Assembly: GCA_022747635.1 (NCBI GenBank)
Contig: JAKTNV010000004.1
Location: 91,216,052-91,280,051, forward strand
Length of the DNA: 64,000 nt
Source: Hetaerina americana
Lineage: Eukaryota > Arthropoda > Insecta > Odonata > Calopterygidae
Direction: 5' to 3'
Below the pieces are notes generated by a model. That model did not search any database. It was not told where the DNA came from and saw only the letters and a program-made list of their open reading frames with translations. How positions within the stretch are numbered: the first letter of the stretch is position 1; the number at the start of each line of letters is the position of its first letter. Of this stretch, positions 47,874 to 61,500 are shown one piece after another. The translations under genes and the position numbers were made by a program.

Positions 47874-50800
47874 GTAGGGTGTCGTGTGCCAGAGAAATGA
47901 AGAGAAAATGGAGATAAGATACGATGAGCTGCAATAGATTTCTCACTAATATCCATGAGGTAAGCGAACTATGAAATAAAGTGTTTACAATAAAGAAGCA
48001 AAATCAATATCATATAAAGCTCTATTCATTTCGAGTCAATGCTTACGCAGCAAATCAGCTTACTAACATCGAAAATTAAAACTTGAGCGTGCAAATGAAA
48101 ATATCACATTTAGAATTTCTTTTAGGCATCTTTCAATATGGTATGTAGATTTCAGAAGTGTAAGAATATTAAGGAAGAACAAGTGTTAATACATAAAATG
48201 CAAAAAAAAGAGAAGAATTTTGAGAGGATAGGTAATACACAAAGAAATATTACAAAAGAGGTGAGAATTATAAAATTTGGTCACATGCCTATTTCATCAA
48301 AAAGTGTAGTAACGAAAAGAACATATATTACATCGAACACAACATTTAGGTATAACTTACTTTTTCAATTGAGGTAATGAATGTGGTAATCCTTTTTTTA
48401 CTCGCAGTGCGATACACAGCCTTATAATGTTTCTAAATGAGTTCATATATAATAATTGGGAAATAAGTGAAGCCTATTGATGCATTAAGCCGACAGCTAA
48501 TATGTTGCGCCATACAGAAAAGAAATCCAAATAGCATCATCCACAGCATTTTGACAAATATTTTAAGTCTATTTACACTCATAGTTCCAGTAAAAGCGCT
48601 AGCACTTTGTGCGTTTTAAAAAGCAGACCATTAAATACTTTAAGCATAGTTTGAAATCATAACCTAATGTTTAAAAGTACAATCATATGGAATGATTGAT
48701 CCTTTCCGTCATCGAAGAGGGTACCTAAATAGGCTAAGAAAACGGAAAGAAATTCACGGGTTATTTGTCCCACAAACGATAAAATAGCAATTATAAAAGC
48801 TGGCTTAGCAAAAGAACCTTGCTTTCATACCTTGTTTCTCAGTAAATAGACTCTTACGACTTCACATAGGGCAATAGCACAGGAAGAATAATTTTTTTTG
48901 CATTATTAAGACAAGAGTTAGTTGACAAAAATATTCTGCAACATATACATGTCCAAACGTTAAGCCACCATTATTTTTGTAAAAAGTAAAGAAGTTATAG
49001 AAAAATATGCAAAAAATAATTTGAAAATTTAATATCCTGCTGTTTTCTGGAATCATTGATTAAATAAAATATTCAATTAGTAAAGAGGAATAAATTGACA
49101 AAATCATTTTCAAGCTGACGTCAATCTATGATATACTCGTAAGTTTACTTTATTTTTTGATTCTGAATCGATTGATTCAAAGATTTGAAGCTCAGCTCTA
49201 GCATTAATATATAACCAGCTTCAAATAAATATGTCATTTCCTGGATCAGCCTTTTGGAGTAAAAACAGAAGCTGGCTTCATAGTAAACGATCTCAGAAAG
49301 GAAAAGTGGATGATTGGCATTTTTCTTTCGAGAAATGAGTGAGGATACCCCTTCTCTCCGATTCGCCTTGAACCTTTACCGACATCGTCAGCTTAACAAC
49401 AGAACCTGGACTGGTTGAGTGAACGCCAGTTTTGCCCCCGTTTGCACGGACCATCATCTGCAGCGCAGGATCCGTCATGCCTCCCCCCGATTTGAGCCAC
49501 AGCGACCTTGGAATTGGGGACGGCCAGGGGCGCCAATTCATTAATAGTTTCGGTTGGAGTGCAAGAGTAGCTCCAAAATGTCGGCCTTTGATTGTTTTTT
49601 TTACCGGAGATGAGACGAGGGAGCAATGTAGGGAGGCAGACAGGCAGTGTAGCTTTTATTGCTCGCCCCTTCCCCCCTAGCCCAGGGGGCCACGCTCACG
49701 CTCCCCCCCCCGCACCCCCTAGAAACCAATACCCAAACGTTGGCCACCAGCGCACACGACAGTTCGCCGCGCCCGCTGCCTCCGGGGAGAAACCCGCTCG
49801 CCCGCCCGCTTCCCTTAAACCACTCCAACCCGCCCCGCCCCCGTCAGTCAGACTCTTGGGACGGGGCGGAAAAAATGATGAGATGGATAATGAAAAAAAG
49901 GACAGCAAATTCACGGAGGAAATAGGCCCTAGAGCTAAATCCACGAAAAACCACGAAGGGGAACACTAATGAAAATCATTTCTGCTGCCGCCGTCGGGTG
50001 AGAGCTAAAATTGCCGTCGAGGTAATTTTCGAAAAGAGAGTCTGCATGCTCACTGCCATTACCTACTGCTGACCGAATGCGGCCAGAGGGACGCATTAGT
50101 GACCACTTATGTTTGACGGGAAAATATTTATAGGCGGATGCATTACATTCTAGCCACGTGCCACCTCTACTCTTGAGATCTGAATATGATAGACGACTTA
50201 AAAAAAAAGTCATTCATTCTCAATGACATAAATCAACTTGAAACGTGCCGACGGAAAGTGACTGTCTACATTTCGACTTCTCCTATCGTTCCCAAACTTT
50301 TTTACCACCAAACATTTACACCTTCCCAAGACTTTTCTATACTCCCTCAAATACATTGCCATCACTTCAGTCACTGATATTCTAATCCCTAATTCTAGTC
50401 CCTATATTCTTACGAGTTATTCTAAATCCATGTTTCTCTTCCAATACACCTAGTTTTGCCAACGTTTACTTCTGACTATCTTTGCATTGTGCATTCAGTG
50501 CCACTGAACTTAGTTTCTTGAAACGTTTTGTTCAGTGTATTCAGTCAAAATGCACCACTCACGTATCTACTTCTACGTACAAATACTATCTAAATTGTAA
50601 ATTCATGAGAACATAAATCAATACGGAATATTTGCGAATTCATGAATCAACACAAATCCATTGCAACACTGAACGTGTGCGAGTGACGCGGATCCATTTT
50701 GGAACGCGTTAAAGTTAAAAATAAAGCCTGCTAAAGAACGCGGAATGTTGGCGGTTGGCTCTGGCGGCGAGTGAGAGTGGCGGAGCTCTGTTAGGAATGC

Positions 50801-53800
50801 ATTAATGATATGCAGGGTGCGGCGCCTGGCGAGCGGGCGTCTGGATGAAGCATACGCGTGCTCGGGTGCACTTGCGAGCGGAAGATAGGAGGAGAGCTAA
50901 AGAGGCGTGCGTGTGGGAGTGAGGAGGGGGCGATTTAAGGGGGGGCGGGAGGGGAGATAAGGATGGAGCGGGCGAGGAGGGGGTCAGGACGGAGGGGGAC
51001 AGAGATGGGGAGGTTGATAAGGGGTCACGCGTGAGACACCCTCGCCCCAACATCCATTCCCGCCCCTTGTGACTTATCCCCGCACTCTCCCTACATCACC
51101 TCAGACACCCCCCCTCTCGTAAGGCTCCCCCAAACTGCATCCCCCTCCCCAACCTCACACGGACCCCTTTTCTTTCTCACCCCGGCCCTCGCTTTCAACC
51201 GCCTTACCCCTAGTACCCCCTCCGCCCCCTCCATTCCTCTCCCACCCCCACAGAAAACCTCTCGCTGAATTATGCATGGGATTAAATTTGCATCACTTAC
51301 GGGGAAACGAACGGTTTGGAGCAGAGATCACGGTGGGCGCTGGGTGGGGGGGGGGAGCCGAAGGGGTGGTTCCTGTGGATAAGAAAGGAGAGGTCTCCTG
51401 TTTTTCTCGTGTGTTTGCACGCCCACGTGTGCTCGCGAACGCGGACTGGCGTGCTATTGGCAGTGAGTAGCGTGTGCGTGCGGCGAAAGGTGGGGGGATG
51501 GGGTGGAAGCAAATTGAGCGAGAGGCACGGGGAGGGAGAGGGTCCACTCCACCCCATTCAGAATTCCTCCCGCCCCCCACATCCTCATCGAGGAATCCCT
51601 CCTATGATTCCAATCCCTCGCTCCACGTTGTCCGATGAAGATTTAGTCCGTGGAGCGGTGGCCGTTTCTGCTCCGGGTCTCTCCGGGTGAAGCAGAGAAG
51701 AAAGGGAGGCTTTGTCCCTTTCCCAGAATACATCCTTCGTCTCACCTCGCTCCCCAGACCTCTCCCCCCCTCTCTCTGTACTCTTCGCCACATTCCGGTC
51801 CGACTGTTGCCGAAATTTTTTATCGAGGAGCATCCCAAGATAAGCCTTTGCCGCAGAGAAAGGAGGGATAAATGGGAAGTTAACGAGCAGTGATCGCACG
51901 GACCATAGGAGGGGCGGCAAATTGTTGATGGCCATCCTTAGGGGCAGAGAAACAGCACACCTACGAAAATTCGGTTTATCAGCCAGGGCTTGTGGCCGGC
52001 CTCCCTTGTCGTCTCTGGCATCTGGGCGAATGGATATCCCTCCACCTGACGCCTTTTTCTTACCGTTGCCTTATTACTTGGTAAATCACAAAGCATAATT
52101 AAGTGAATAAGATCAATTTACTCTTCATTTCGTATTTATTCTTTTATTACTCTCTTGAAAATTATAACGGCGCTATGCACACGGGAAGACATTAGGTCAA
52201 ATACAGAATTAAGTTGCAACGAAAAGAATTAAACAAATTACTAATCAAGCGGTGGCGATTTTTTATTAGCCGTATTATTTGATGAACGAATGTTCGATAT
52301 GCCACTACATTCATTAATTAAATGAAAAGGTTGATCAAAATGATTGCTAGGACTACGAACATTTAACTGACTAAATAGTTTATTCCTGGATATTAGATGC
52401 AAAAAAATACCATTTCTCACTCTTTAAAATTAGTTCAGATAATCTGACGGCATTAAAAATCTCAGAACATGCTGATTATATATACGATCAAAGAACTATT
52501 TAATTGTGTCGTATTTTCTGTAAAAATAGCAATTAGATGAACCTTTCATAATCCTAATTACAAGTAAACACAGCTACAAAATATTTTTTTTAATTCAAAA
52601 GTTGATAAGGATCGCCTAAGAGTGTAAAATTAAGTTTACAAGGTTGAATAATGATAAATACCTTCATTTAGATAACTTTTTGTAAATATTTTTCTCGATC
52701 TTAATTTATTTTGGAATAATTTTTTTTACCTGCGTAATTATAACCGTTGAACAAATGGTGGATGACAGTACGTTCATCATTTCTCACATGGAAGAATGGC
52801 TTATGAGTCAAGTGGCAAATAATCTAATTAAATAGGGAGCGTATAACCTAAGTTACAGGCTATTTAAAATATTGGCCCAGAGCATGAACTTGAATGGCCC
52901 AAAGAATGAGGCTGTGTGCAAAATATTTCACAAATAGTTCCGGGCAGTGCACTGCTGGGGGAGTTAAACCCTCATTTAACTAACGAACCATTCCCAAAGA
53001 AGCAAATGGATGCAGCTCTTAGGGTACCATGAAGCTTACTTCTCCCATTCCAAGCTATTGGTTACTAGAGAGCAGACGACTACTCGTCAGCTTTTTACGC
53101 TTCCAAACCTCTCCTATATTTCCTCTATGCTACGTTAAAGTGATAACAAAAACGTAATTGGAGAGAACCGACCACCCAATACTAATAGTATGCGAGGCTT
53201 TCACAAAGAGTTGCTGCACTTCTAGAGCTTAACGCTAGTCACTTCCACGAAGAACAATGGATAAAATATTAGGTGTAGGTTTGTTAGGACCCTGCAGCGT
53301 GCTGTGGCTCGATCACCCTTGCACCAAGCCACACGTAGGCTTAGCTAAGTTGTCGCCGAATAACTTAACTTAACTATTCACTCTTGTCTACCTAGACAGC
53401 TATTTTCAATAAAAGGGTGCTTTCTTTCAAATATATCCGACACTAACCCATATGACACGTATAAAAATAGCTGGTAAGTACCCAGAACTTTTTTCATACA
53501 ACTTTTTAAGAAAGTTAACAGTTCTTCCAGTACTTCCTGCTCTAAAATATTCTCCAAAATTATGAAGGAAATGTAACAATAATGTCCCTTTCCTTGTCCT
53601 AACTAAGACCCTAAAAATTGGCAATATAGCTTATTTATTGTGCGTCGCGCCACTGCTCGTGTTTGCAAAACGAAAGAAAATTTGTATGATTAGTCCAGTT
53701 GCCTCCAAAATTTAAAATGTTTTACAATGCTTCATGAAACCACAGTCTATATTAATTAAACACTGCGATGTGAAAAGTGGAGAAACAATTGAAAAATAAC

Positions 53801-56610
53801 GATAAAAAATGCAATACATTGACCCTAATTTAACTTTGTACAAATATACAAAAGTTATAACGCCGTGGTACCGCGTTGGAAAATTATTATACCGCGTGCA
53901 ATACTAATGGATCTATAAGAAAAAGTAGGAGATAATCTTGAGGGAAAACGCTATCATTCGCTTTTTTATCATGAATTGATGTAATTTCTTTTATGTACAA
54001 GACCTATTGAGCCAAATTGAAGGATGGAGTAGACTTAAGAAATAAACTATTTTCCGATTAATTTCAAGTTGATTACAAAAACAATAGGAAGCGCTTAATT
54101 TTAGATTCTCTTTTTGAATTCAGTCCGTCGTTTCCTCATGAAATGCGAACCTCACCGTGTTCTGTGCGTTTAAATAATAATATTCATCACAAAACTTCAT
54201 GGATGTTCGCGGCAGAAGCAGTAATATTATCGGAAAGGGAGTCAATGAATGTAACAGAGGAAGGTATGGGAAAAGGGTGAATGGGGAAAGAGGATTTGTG
54301 ACGGATGGTCTGTGGAGAGAGATGACTGGCAAACCGTGGGTGTGGGGAGGGATGGGAGAGAAAGGGGTGGAAGAGGTGAGGGGAAATGCGAGGAAAGGGA
54401 TGAGGGGAGGGAGATGGGGAGGGGAGCGAGAGGCAACTGGGAACGGAGTGAGGGTTGAAATGAAGATTATGGTGATGAGACTGTTGGATTCCCGGAAACT
54501 TATGTATACGAAAGGGAAAAGGGGGATTCGAGAAGAGACCACACTTAAGGCATAAAAGGTGGGATCCATGGCAGATTGGGAGGGAGAAGATTTGATGTTT
54601 TGAATTTGGAAAAGTTTTACTTTTATCCGAAACGCTCTGGCAAGGAAAGGGAGAAGAGAAATAACTATCCCCGAGGCAGATTTACACAACAACAGACAGT
54701 TTGAGGTTTAATAAAAAATACATATCCAGAAAGGAATACGGCCAAGGAAGAAGATTCGGAGTGCCAAGTAATGTGGGAGAGATAGACTTGCATATAATGC
54801 ACTCCGCTCTTCTTGAGGGAAGAAATCGTAATGCTCTGTGATCTTGATGAAATCAGAAACATATACGTCTCCAGCTGCTCTCTTTCTTTGCTTCTTTGAC
54901 GTCCTTATGCGAATCAAAGTTGAACGTGCGTGTTGCAAATGAAGATGCAGAACTTTTCATAGCCGACCTTAGAATTTGAACTATCCAACAGATCGAGAAG
55001 TTCGGAGAGTACTGAAACTATTTACGAGTATATTATTCTTAAATTCGATTGAACTGCTTGAGATAAATTAATTCGGATCATATTTTTACAGTATTTTATA
55101 TTCTTTCATGCCACTTAATATTCTGCTGAATGCAGAAAGGATACTTACTTCATCCGAAAAGAACAAAATAAGAAGTTTATTGACGTATAGAGGTTATGGT
55201 GGTATCATTATCAACATGGATTAGTCCTTTTGGTAATATTTCGTATCCCATGACCTAAAAACCGATCCAAAACTACAGTATGCACAATTGCTTTGTTTCC
55301 TCTTCAACCCCAATGACACCATTTTCCACCTCTTCCCACTACAGCTGGTTTTTTTTCGAACATTGTAATTACCATAAAACACACTCCCATGTTCCCACCC
55401 TTCTGTTTCATTAACTCTACCTCCACCTGGTTCTCACTCATTCTTTCCCCTGGCTATTCTTAGCTATTTTATCTCAAAAAAAATTTAGGAAATAAGAAAG
55501 TGGAACAGAAGTCGTACAAAGTTTAAGCTAATAAATAGACAAGGTTTCACCTTAGAGATCACCCCACGAAATTATGCTTTCGACAATAATTTAAAAAATA
55601 TGAATCTGGAGGTGCGGCCAATTAAGTTTAACCGGGCATATTTTTCAAATCAGATATTTATATTTGAAAATGAAAAGGAGTTATTGTTATTGAGTAAACC
55701 TTCACCAACGAATGATTATACCTTGTCATAACTTAATTTGTAATAACTGTAAGCTGAGGCTATTCTTTGTGTGACCGTTACAATTCATTCCAGAAAGTTT
55801 TATTGAATTAAAAATCATCGTAAAATCAAAATGACAATTCGGAGATTGAAGAATTATGTGTTAAAAACAAAAATAAAGACATGCATCATTAATCAATACT
55901 TGGAGCAAGTAATTATTTGGAAAAGGGAAACTGAGATTTCACAAAACAAAAAAATCAGTCGGTCGTATATTAACTGTAAACTGATAAATATTCATCCCGA
56001 TTTAACCAATACAAACAGTTTCCAGTGAATATGGAAAGCAAATTGAAGCAAGGGAACGGTTCATGATTTATTTACTACCATATAGTCAGAGCGAGTTGAA
56101 AGAACCGTTTGGCGGCGAGCGATGGAGATGTTTAGTCCACAGTGTACTACTATTCATTATCTACGGCTTTGAACAGCTCTCATGTTTGATTGAAGCGAAT
56201 GGATAATTTCGAACCACAAACTCCCGTTCTACCCGTCAATGGCAGACCGATTGCCAAAGGGATCTCGCACCAGAATACTTTATACGTATGATATAATGAC
56301 TTCCCGCGAACTTCGTTGACACTGCAAAATGGCTGGAGTCGTTGGATAACATTTCACCGCTAAATCTTTTTCAAAATTAAACGACATGTTTGCCAAACCA
56401 TGTTTCCATCGCATAAAATATTAGCTGATTGAGAATTATGATCTACTGTTGAGTAAAATGACACAATGTGATGTACAGAAAAAAACAGCAAGCAAGCTCA
56501 CGGCTTCTAATAGAAGTTGGAAAATATTCTCGTAACATGTATTTATCTATATAATATATTATAATTTATATGTATATATTATAGTTTATATATACATTAT
56601 AGTTTATATA
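47874..56610. other. Unannotated stretch; GC-rich islands at 49.4-49.9 kb and 50.7-51.9 kb
   Basis: No gene recognised. The island at 50760-51880 alternates purine-rich (about 50880-51030 and 51310-51545) and pyrimidine-rich (51040-51250 and 51546-51800) blocks. The island at 49430-49870 is C-rich in its second half. A further purine-rich island lies at about 54190-54450. Open frames of 110-190 codons over these islands lack motifs and are compositionally biased. The last 70 bases before the mariner are TA-rich. Confidence 0.5.
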
Positions 56611-57933
56611 CTACCTTGATCAAAAATTTCCCGGAATTTATTCAGAAAATTAAAAATACAAGTTTATTCATCTAAATCTATATTGTCCCCTTCAAAGTAA
56701 TCCCCATCGACTGCAACACACTTATGCCAGCGCTTGATCCAATCCTCGAAACATTTTTTATATTCGGTTTTCGGTATGTCCATCAGTGCTTCCTGCGATT
56801 TTTCCATTACTTCCTCTCGGCTGCTAAAACGCGTTCCCCGTAATGGTTTTTTAACTCGATTGAACAGAAAGAAGTCACAGGGAGCCAAATCAGGTGAATT
56901 CGGTGGCTGTTGGATGGTATTTGTTGCATTTTTCGTCAAAAAATTACGAATAATGATAGCACTGTGCGACGGTGCGTTATCATGGTGCAAAATCCACGAG
57001 TTTTCTGCCCACATTTCTGGTCTCTTTCGGCGAATTGCTTCACGCAAACGTCTCATAACGCCCAAATAATACTCTTTGTTTACTGTCTGGCAAAAATTCA
57101 TGATGCACTACACCGTTGTAATCCATGAAAACCGTCAGCATTGCCTTCTTTTTTGACTGAAAACGACGTGGTTTTTTTGGTCTCGGCTCATTTGGTGAAC
57201 GCCATTCACTTGCCTGATGTCTGTATTGCGTGTCGTACTCATAAACCCACGTCTCGTCTCCAGTAATGATCCTTTTGTTGAATGTGGGATCGGATTCAGC
57301 CTCGCAAATCATGTCTTTTGCGACGTCAACACGGTCTCTTTTTTGCATGAAATTAAGGTCTTTTGGCACCAACTTTGCTGCTACACGACGGAAACCCAAA
57401 TCATTAACCACAATGTCTTGGGCGGATCCATAGGCAATGTTCAAGTCCTCCGCTATTTCTCTGATGGTTAATTTGCGGTTATTGACCAACATTTCTTTTA
57501 CTTTATCAATTTTTTCACCGACTTTCGATGTCGATGGTCTGCCACTGCGTTCATCATCTTCGATTGACTCACGACCACTTCTGAACCGCTCGTGCCACTG
57601 GTAAACGACCGTTTTTTTTAGAGAATCGTTGCCGAAACACTTTTCCAACATTTCCAACGTCCGTGCGCCACTAAATCCGTTTTTTACGCAAAATTTAATA
57701 CAAGTTCGTGGTTGCAAATTTAAATCCATTTCTGCAATTGTAAAAAATCGCCAACACACACAGAGATAGATGTACTCTTGGCTACGTAACTTTTGCAAAT
57801 GTCAAGTTATGACACTAAGATTTAAAGGGAATATCAACAACAGATGTACCAATTTAACAAAAAAACAGAACTCAAATCGGAACGATGGGAGCGCCACACG
57901 GTGGTTATTCCGGGAACTTTTTGATCAAGGTAG
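56611..57933 (-). mobile_element. Near-intact mariner transposon
   Basis: A 1,323-bp element on the minus strand. Terminal inverted repeats at 56611-56637 and 57907-57933 start CTACCTTGATCAAAAA and match at 26 of 27 positions. Both ends are flanked by TATA, consistent with insertion at TA and its duplication. It encodes one transposase in two frames. Similarity of the repeats and a single coding break point to recent activity. The insertion lies in TA-rich DNA beside a LINE 3' end (57955-58080). Confidence 0.92.
56664..57729 (-). pseudogene. Mariner transposase (DD34D), single frameshift
   Basis: This gene encodes the cut-and-paste enzyme of the surrounding mariner. I chose the start at 57727-57729 (MDLNLQ), because the longer open frame upstream runs through the element's 5' UTR. 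The order is: helix-turn-helix CVKNGFSGARTLEMLEK...QWHERF, linker SGRPSTSK, second helix-turn-helix LTIREIAEDLNIAYGSAQDI, LVPKDL (usual WVPHEL), and first catalytic Asp in TGDETWVYEYD (57256-57258). The second Asp is in HHDNAPSH (56979-56981) and the third in SPDLAPCDFF (56874-56876), giving exactly 34 residues between them, the mariner DD34D signature. The reading frame shifts near 57080-57092, between the HHEFLP block and QTVNKEYY, where a few bases appear to be missing. Total coding length is about 350 codons, normal for mariner. All three catalytic residues remain, but the shift should prevent a full-length product. Confidence 0.9.
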
Positions 57934-57954
57934 TATACATTATAGTTTATATGC

Positions 57955-58080
57955 ATATAATGTAGAATAGGTTGCTGGATTTTGTTTTGCTAGGAGTCAC
58001 AAAATATTTAGTTAGTAGTTGTGTCAATTCAAAATCCTACCTCAACCGGTAGATTATATTATAATTATATACATATACTC
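57955..58080 (+). mobile_element. LINE 3' UTR and tail (same family as 63113-63211)
   Basis: The segment 'taggttgctggattttg...ctaggagtcacaaaat' aligns by eye with the 3' UTRs at 63113-63211 (+) and 7500-7630 (minus). It includes the stem-loop CTACC-TCAACC-GGTAG near 58039-58054 and then an A/T tail 'attatattataattatata'. No coding part remains on this side; the mariner lies just upstream in TA-rich sequence. Confidence 0.7.
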
Positions 58081-58242
58081 AAACAAAGGAGGGAGACCAA
58101 AAAGAAACATCGAAAACATAAAAAAGTTCAATCACACCTATGACGGAATACGTGTAAGCGACCATTTTTATGTATTTTTCTATTTTCTATTTTTTTGTCG
58201 GCTAACAACATTTCGCTTCTTCGTTTTGAGTTTTTATTCACA

Positions 58243-58539
58243 TTCGTTGGTCGCGGTGACCCAGGGGGTAGAGCGTTGGACTCTGACCAGAGGGCTTGGG
58301 TTCCATTACCGGCCAAGCCTCTCTGGCGCCTGCAGCTCCACCCAAACTAGGTGATTTTTCGGGTACCAGATCTTCCTGGGAAACCATAAGCGGCACAGAG
58401 AAAAGAACTGGCCCCCCTACCCTGAAGTGTGAATTTCACACGCCATCGGGCTTAGTACTGGGTGAACTCAATCATCACCTCCCTAACTGACCTTAGGGTT
58501 GAATACAGTGTATATATATATTGGTATTGAATGAGTGTA
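58243..58539 (+). mobile_element. tRNA-derived SINE
   Basis: The head resembles a tRNA gene: 'ggggtagagcgttggactct' fits the D-arm to anticodon-arm region with an A-box-like core. 'ggttccattacc' (58299-58310) fits an RNA polymerase III B box. A tRNA-unrelated body of about 190 bases follows and ends in 'gtgtatatatatatt'. The 8-base word TATTCACA occurs at 58235-58242 and 58540-58547 and is a possible target-site duplication. SINEs depend on a partner LINE for copying. The anticodon stem is too altered to name the tRNA. The TA-rich tail is similar to the tails of the LINE copies in this window. Confidence 0.65.
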
Positions 58540-58547
58540 TATTCACA

Positions 58548-61500
58548 AATATTTCACTTCTAATAAGAGCGAAGAATTTTCGAAGCAACTACGCTTTGTG
58601 AGAACATACAAGCCATTACATCTACCCGAGGGTAATTTTATTCACGAGAGATTTATAATATTCGAAATTCCGAGTTCAAAGAGGACATACGTAAAAAACA
58701 ACAAATCCCTTCCAGAAAGAGAGGTACGTCATGAAAATTGCATTTTCATTCTTTTGAATAGATCTATATTTGGGATTGAGTATGTGAAATGAAGATGCAA
58801 ATGAATTTCCAATTCCAGATTAGTGGCTATAAGGGGAGGCAAACTGAGAATAATTGCTTGCCGTGGAGTACAAACACATCTGGCTCCATTTTGGCTATGA
58901 TAATGAACATTGAAAGAATCTTTAAACATGACTCCAAGTATTGTAGTAATTCATTAATCATGAGATATTTTTCATTTCTTCCCATGAAATATTCACATGA
59001 AATCCTGCTGATGAGATATTTATGCCTCAGTAATATTCCCCACGCCGTATGTTATGCACTCAATTAAAGCAGAAATGTTGGCGCGCTAATTGTGCACAGT
59101 AGGGATACGCTGGGCAAGAAGGAAAACCACGCGCATCTGAAGGTAACATATGACAATGACTAAGCGCTAATTTAAATATAATTTTTAATATATTTATACC
59201 ATTCTCAACCGACCAGCTGTTCCTTATGAGAGGGAGAACAAAATAGACATACATGATAAGGGAAGCCAGGTAAAAATCAAACTTTGACTTCCGAAAAAAT
59301 TGGTATTATCTAAATCTACATTTATTTTCTAAGAAGATACTGCAAGCAAATAGTTTTTACAAACCCGGAAAAGAACACGAACAGGCCAGGTAGCAAAATT
59401 AAATTCTAAAGGCTCACGTCTTTTAGATTATAGAGCCACTAATGAATGGGAAACACAAGATTAATCACAAGGGCTTCTAAAACTCAGCAACAGTGTTTTA
59501 CTCGTGTTAATTGATACCATACGCAGTACCGTTAACTGCCTATCATACAATGAATCGGTTTCAGCGTCGACTTAACTCGTATGATAAAGCTTAAGGCAAC
59601 GACTTGTACTAGAAAGGCATTTCAAAGCGCACACGGTATTCTGAAGCCTTATACCTAAAAATAAAATAAAACTTCTGTTTTCATCGGGTTCCTTTTAAAG
59701 GGTTTCTTGCAGGAATGAGATCTCCTTTGATTTCAAACCCCTCGTTATTTCCCTCGAATCCTTTTAGAATCTCTCGCTTTCATGCCCCTTCCTGCAAATC
59801 CACAAAACCCAGAGAAGCAATTTTCCTTTTAAATTGAAAATAGATGGGAAACAAGATAGGGAGAAATGCCCTTGTACCCTATACGCAGCGTTACTTTTTG
59901 AAGCGAATTTAAGGAGGGTTTAATAGTATATTACTAGTTAATTAATTCAAAAATGTTTTTACATTTTTTTCCAGGTTAGAATTTTACAAAATGATCCAGA
60001 ATTTTCTCAAATGTGAATTTTTTAAACTCCAAATAATAATTAAGCCATTTGGAAAGTTTTGAGTAAGCAATCCATCAAAATTCTTGAGAGAAATCGGAAT
60101 ACCCATATTCGTGGTGTTGTTTAAATACACTGAGGAAAGTATGAATAGTTCTGAATCAAATATTTTTGGGACTTTAAAAATAAAGAAATATAAGAAAATT
60201 TGGAAATAAATATTCACAAAACATAGCGATTTTACCACCTAAGAGCTCTTAAAATTGACATTCAAACAATGAAAAAAATATTGACAATGGATTATAAGTT
60301 AAACAAAAGTTTTGATAAACAAAATTCCTCTCACTTCTAATACAAGGTTATAATACGATAGTATAATTAGGTTTGTACTCATCATTACAAAATTAATTAA
60401 TTGGGTATAGAAACTTCCTAGAAAATAAAAAAACGAGAGAAAAAATACAAAACTATTTATTTTTGAAATAGAGAAAAGTGCAAAATATTTTATGTGATAA
60501 AATATCGAAAGTAACTAACACAGTTGCACAGATGTATAACGGACAAAAGAAATGAGACCCATAAATGCCAAAACCAATAATATTTTCCCTATGAAACCAC
60601 AGCAGAAGAGAAATGAGCATGATCTCAAGGAGAGAGCGTGACAGATTTTTAAAAGATTCAACGAACGGCTGAACATTGCTTGCCCCTGCCTGATGGAAAA
60701 AGTTAAAAGATCTCTTTTCTGGGGGGGAAGAAGTCTTTTCGTTCCATCTGATGCCATAGGGGACGACGTGGGATCGAGAGGGCACGGGACTAGTTAAGGG
60801 AACAAGAAAACGATTTGGGAAGTCGGATCGAACACGCACTTTTTTCTCGCGATTTGCATGGGGCATGGCGTCGGAGGCGGGGGGGGGCGGCAACGGAAGG
60901 TGGCCGTGCACGGCGGGGGGTGTCAAAGAGGGGATGTCGGGCGGAGGGGAAAGAATAAGAGAAGAAATTCCACAGTTGGAGGGTATAGAAAAAACATTAA
61001 AAAAAAGAGAGGAGAAGAGTAGGGAAAGAGGGAGGAGATGGCGAGACGGTGGTGTGGGCGTCGGGGAGCAGGCCTTTTGAGAAGCGCCGACGAAGTGGAA
61101 ACGGACATTGGAAGAGAAAGCAACTTAAGACGCACGTATATAATGTCGCCACGAATGACAGGATTTAAATGATGACACTGCGGGGATGGCACGATAGTCC
61201 TAGAGGGTAAAATAAGAATGATACAAGCCACGTGAGTGATTAGTGAAATTGAGGAATGGAAAATAGCAAAGATATTATGAAGCGGAGATAATAAAAATAA
61301 ATTGAAAATTTAAAGCCAGTCCTATGAAATTGCTTCAAATTACAAGCATTTTGACATTGCATTGTCGATACTTCATTGTTGCCGTTATCTGATTTTTCCA
61401 ATTGCGAAGATTTCATAAAGCCAAGTATATGTTAGAAAATTAATGTGTTAACATCCCCATCAATGCGAAAATATTCCCCTCCATATTTTATCATACCACC

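Noticed and set aside
49293..49541. Minus-strand frame with a donor-like 'tcg|gtaaag'
   Set aside because: The acceptor side has no polypyrimidine tract, and the peptide has no recognisable feature.
54120..54692. 190-codon minus-strand open frame
   Set aside because: It is the pyrimidine-rich complement of a purine-rich island. Stop codons need purines, so long frames are expected. The protein is low-complexity S/P/L/F with no motif.
58250..58320. Functional tRNA gene
   Set aside because: The head has tRNA-like boxes, but the anticodon stem does not pair properly and a non-tRNA body follows. It is better explained as a SINE.
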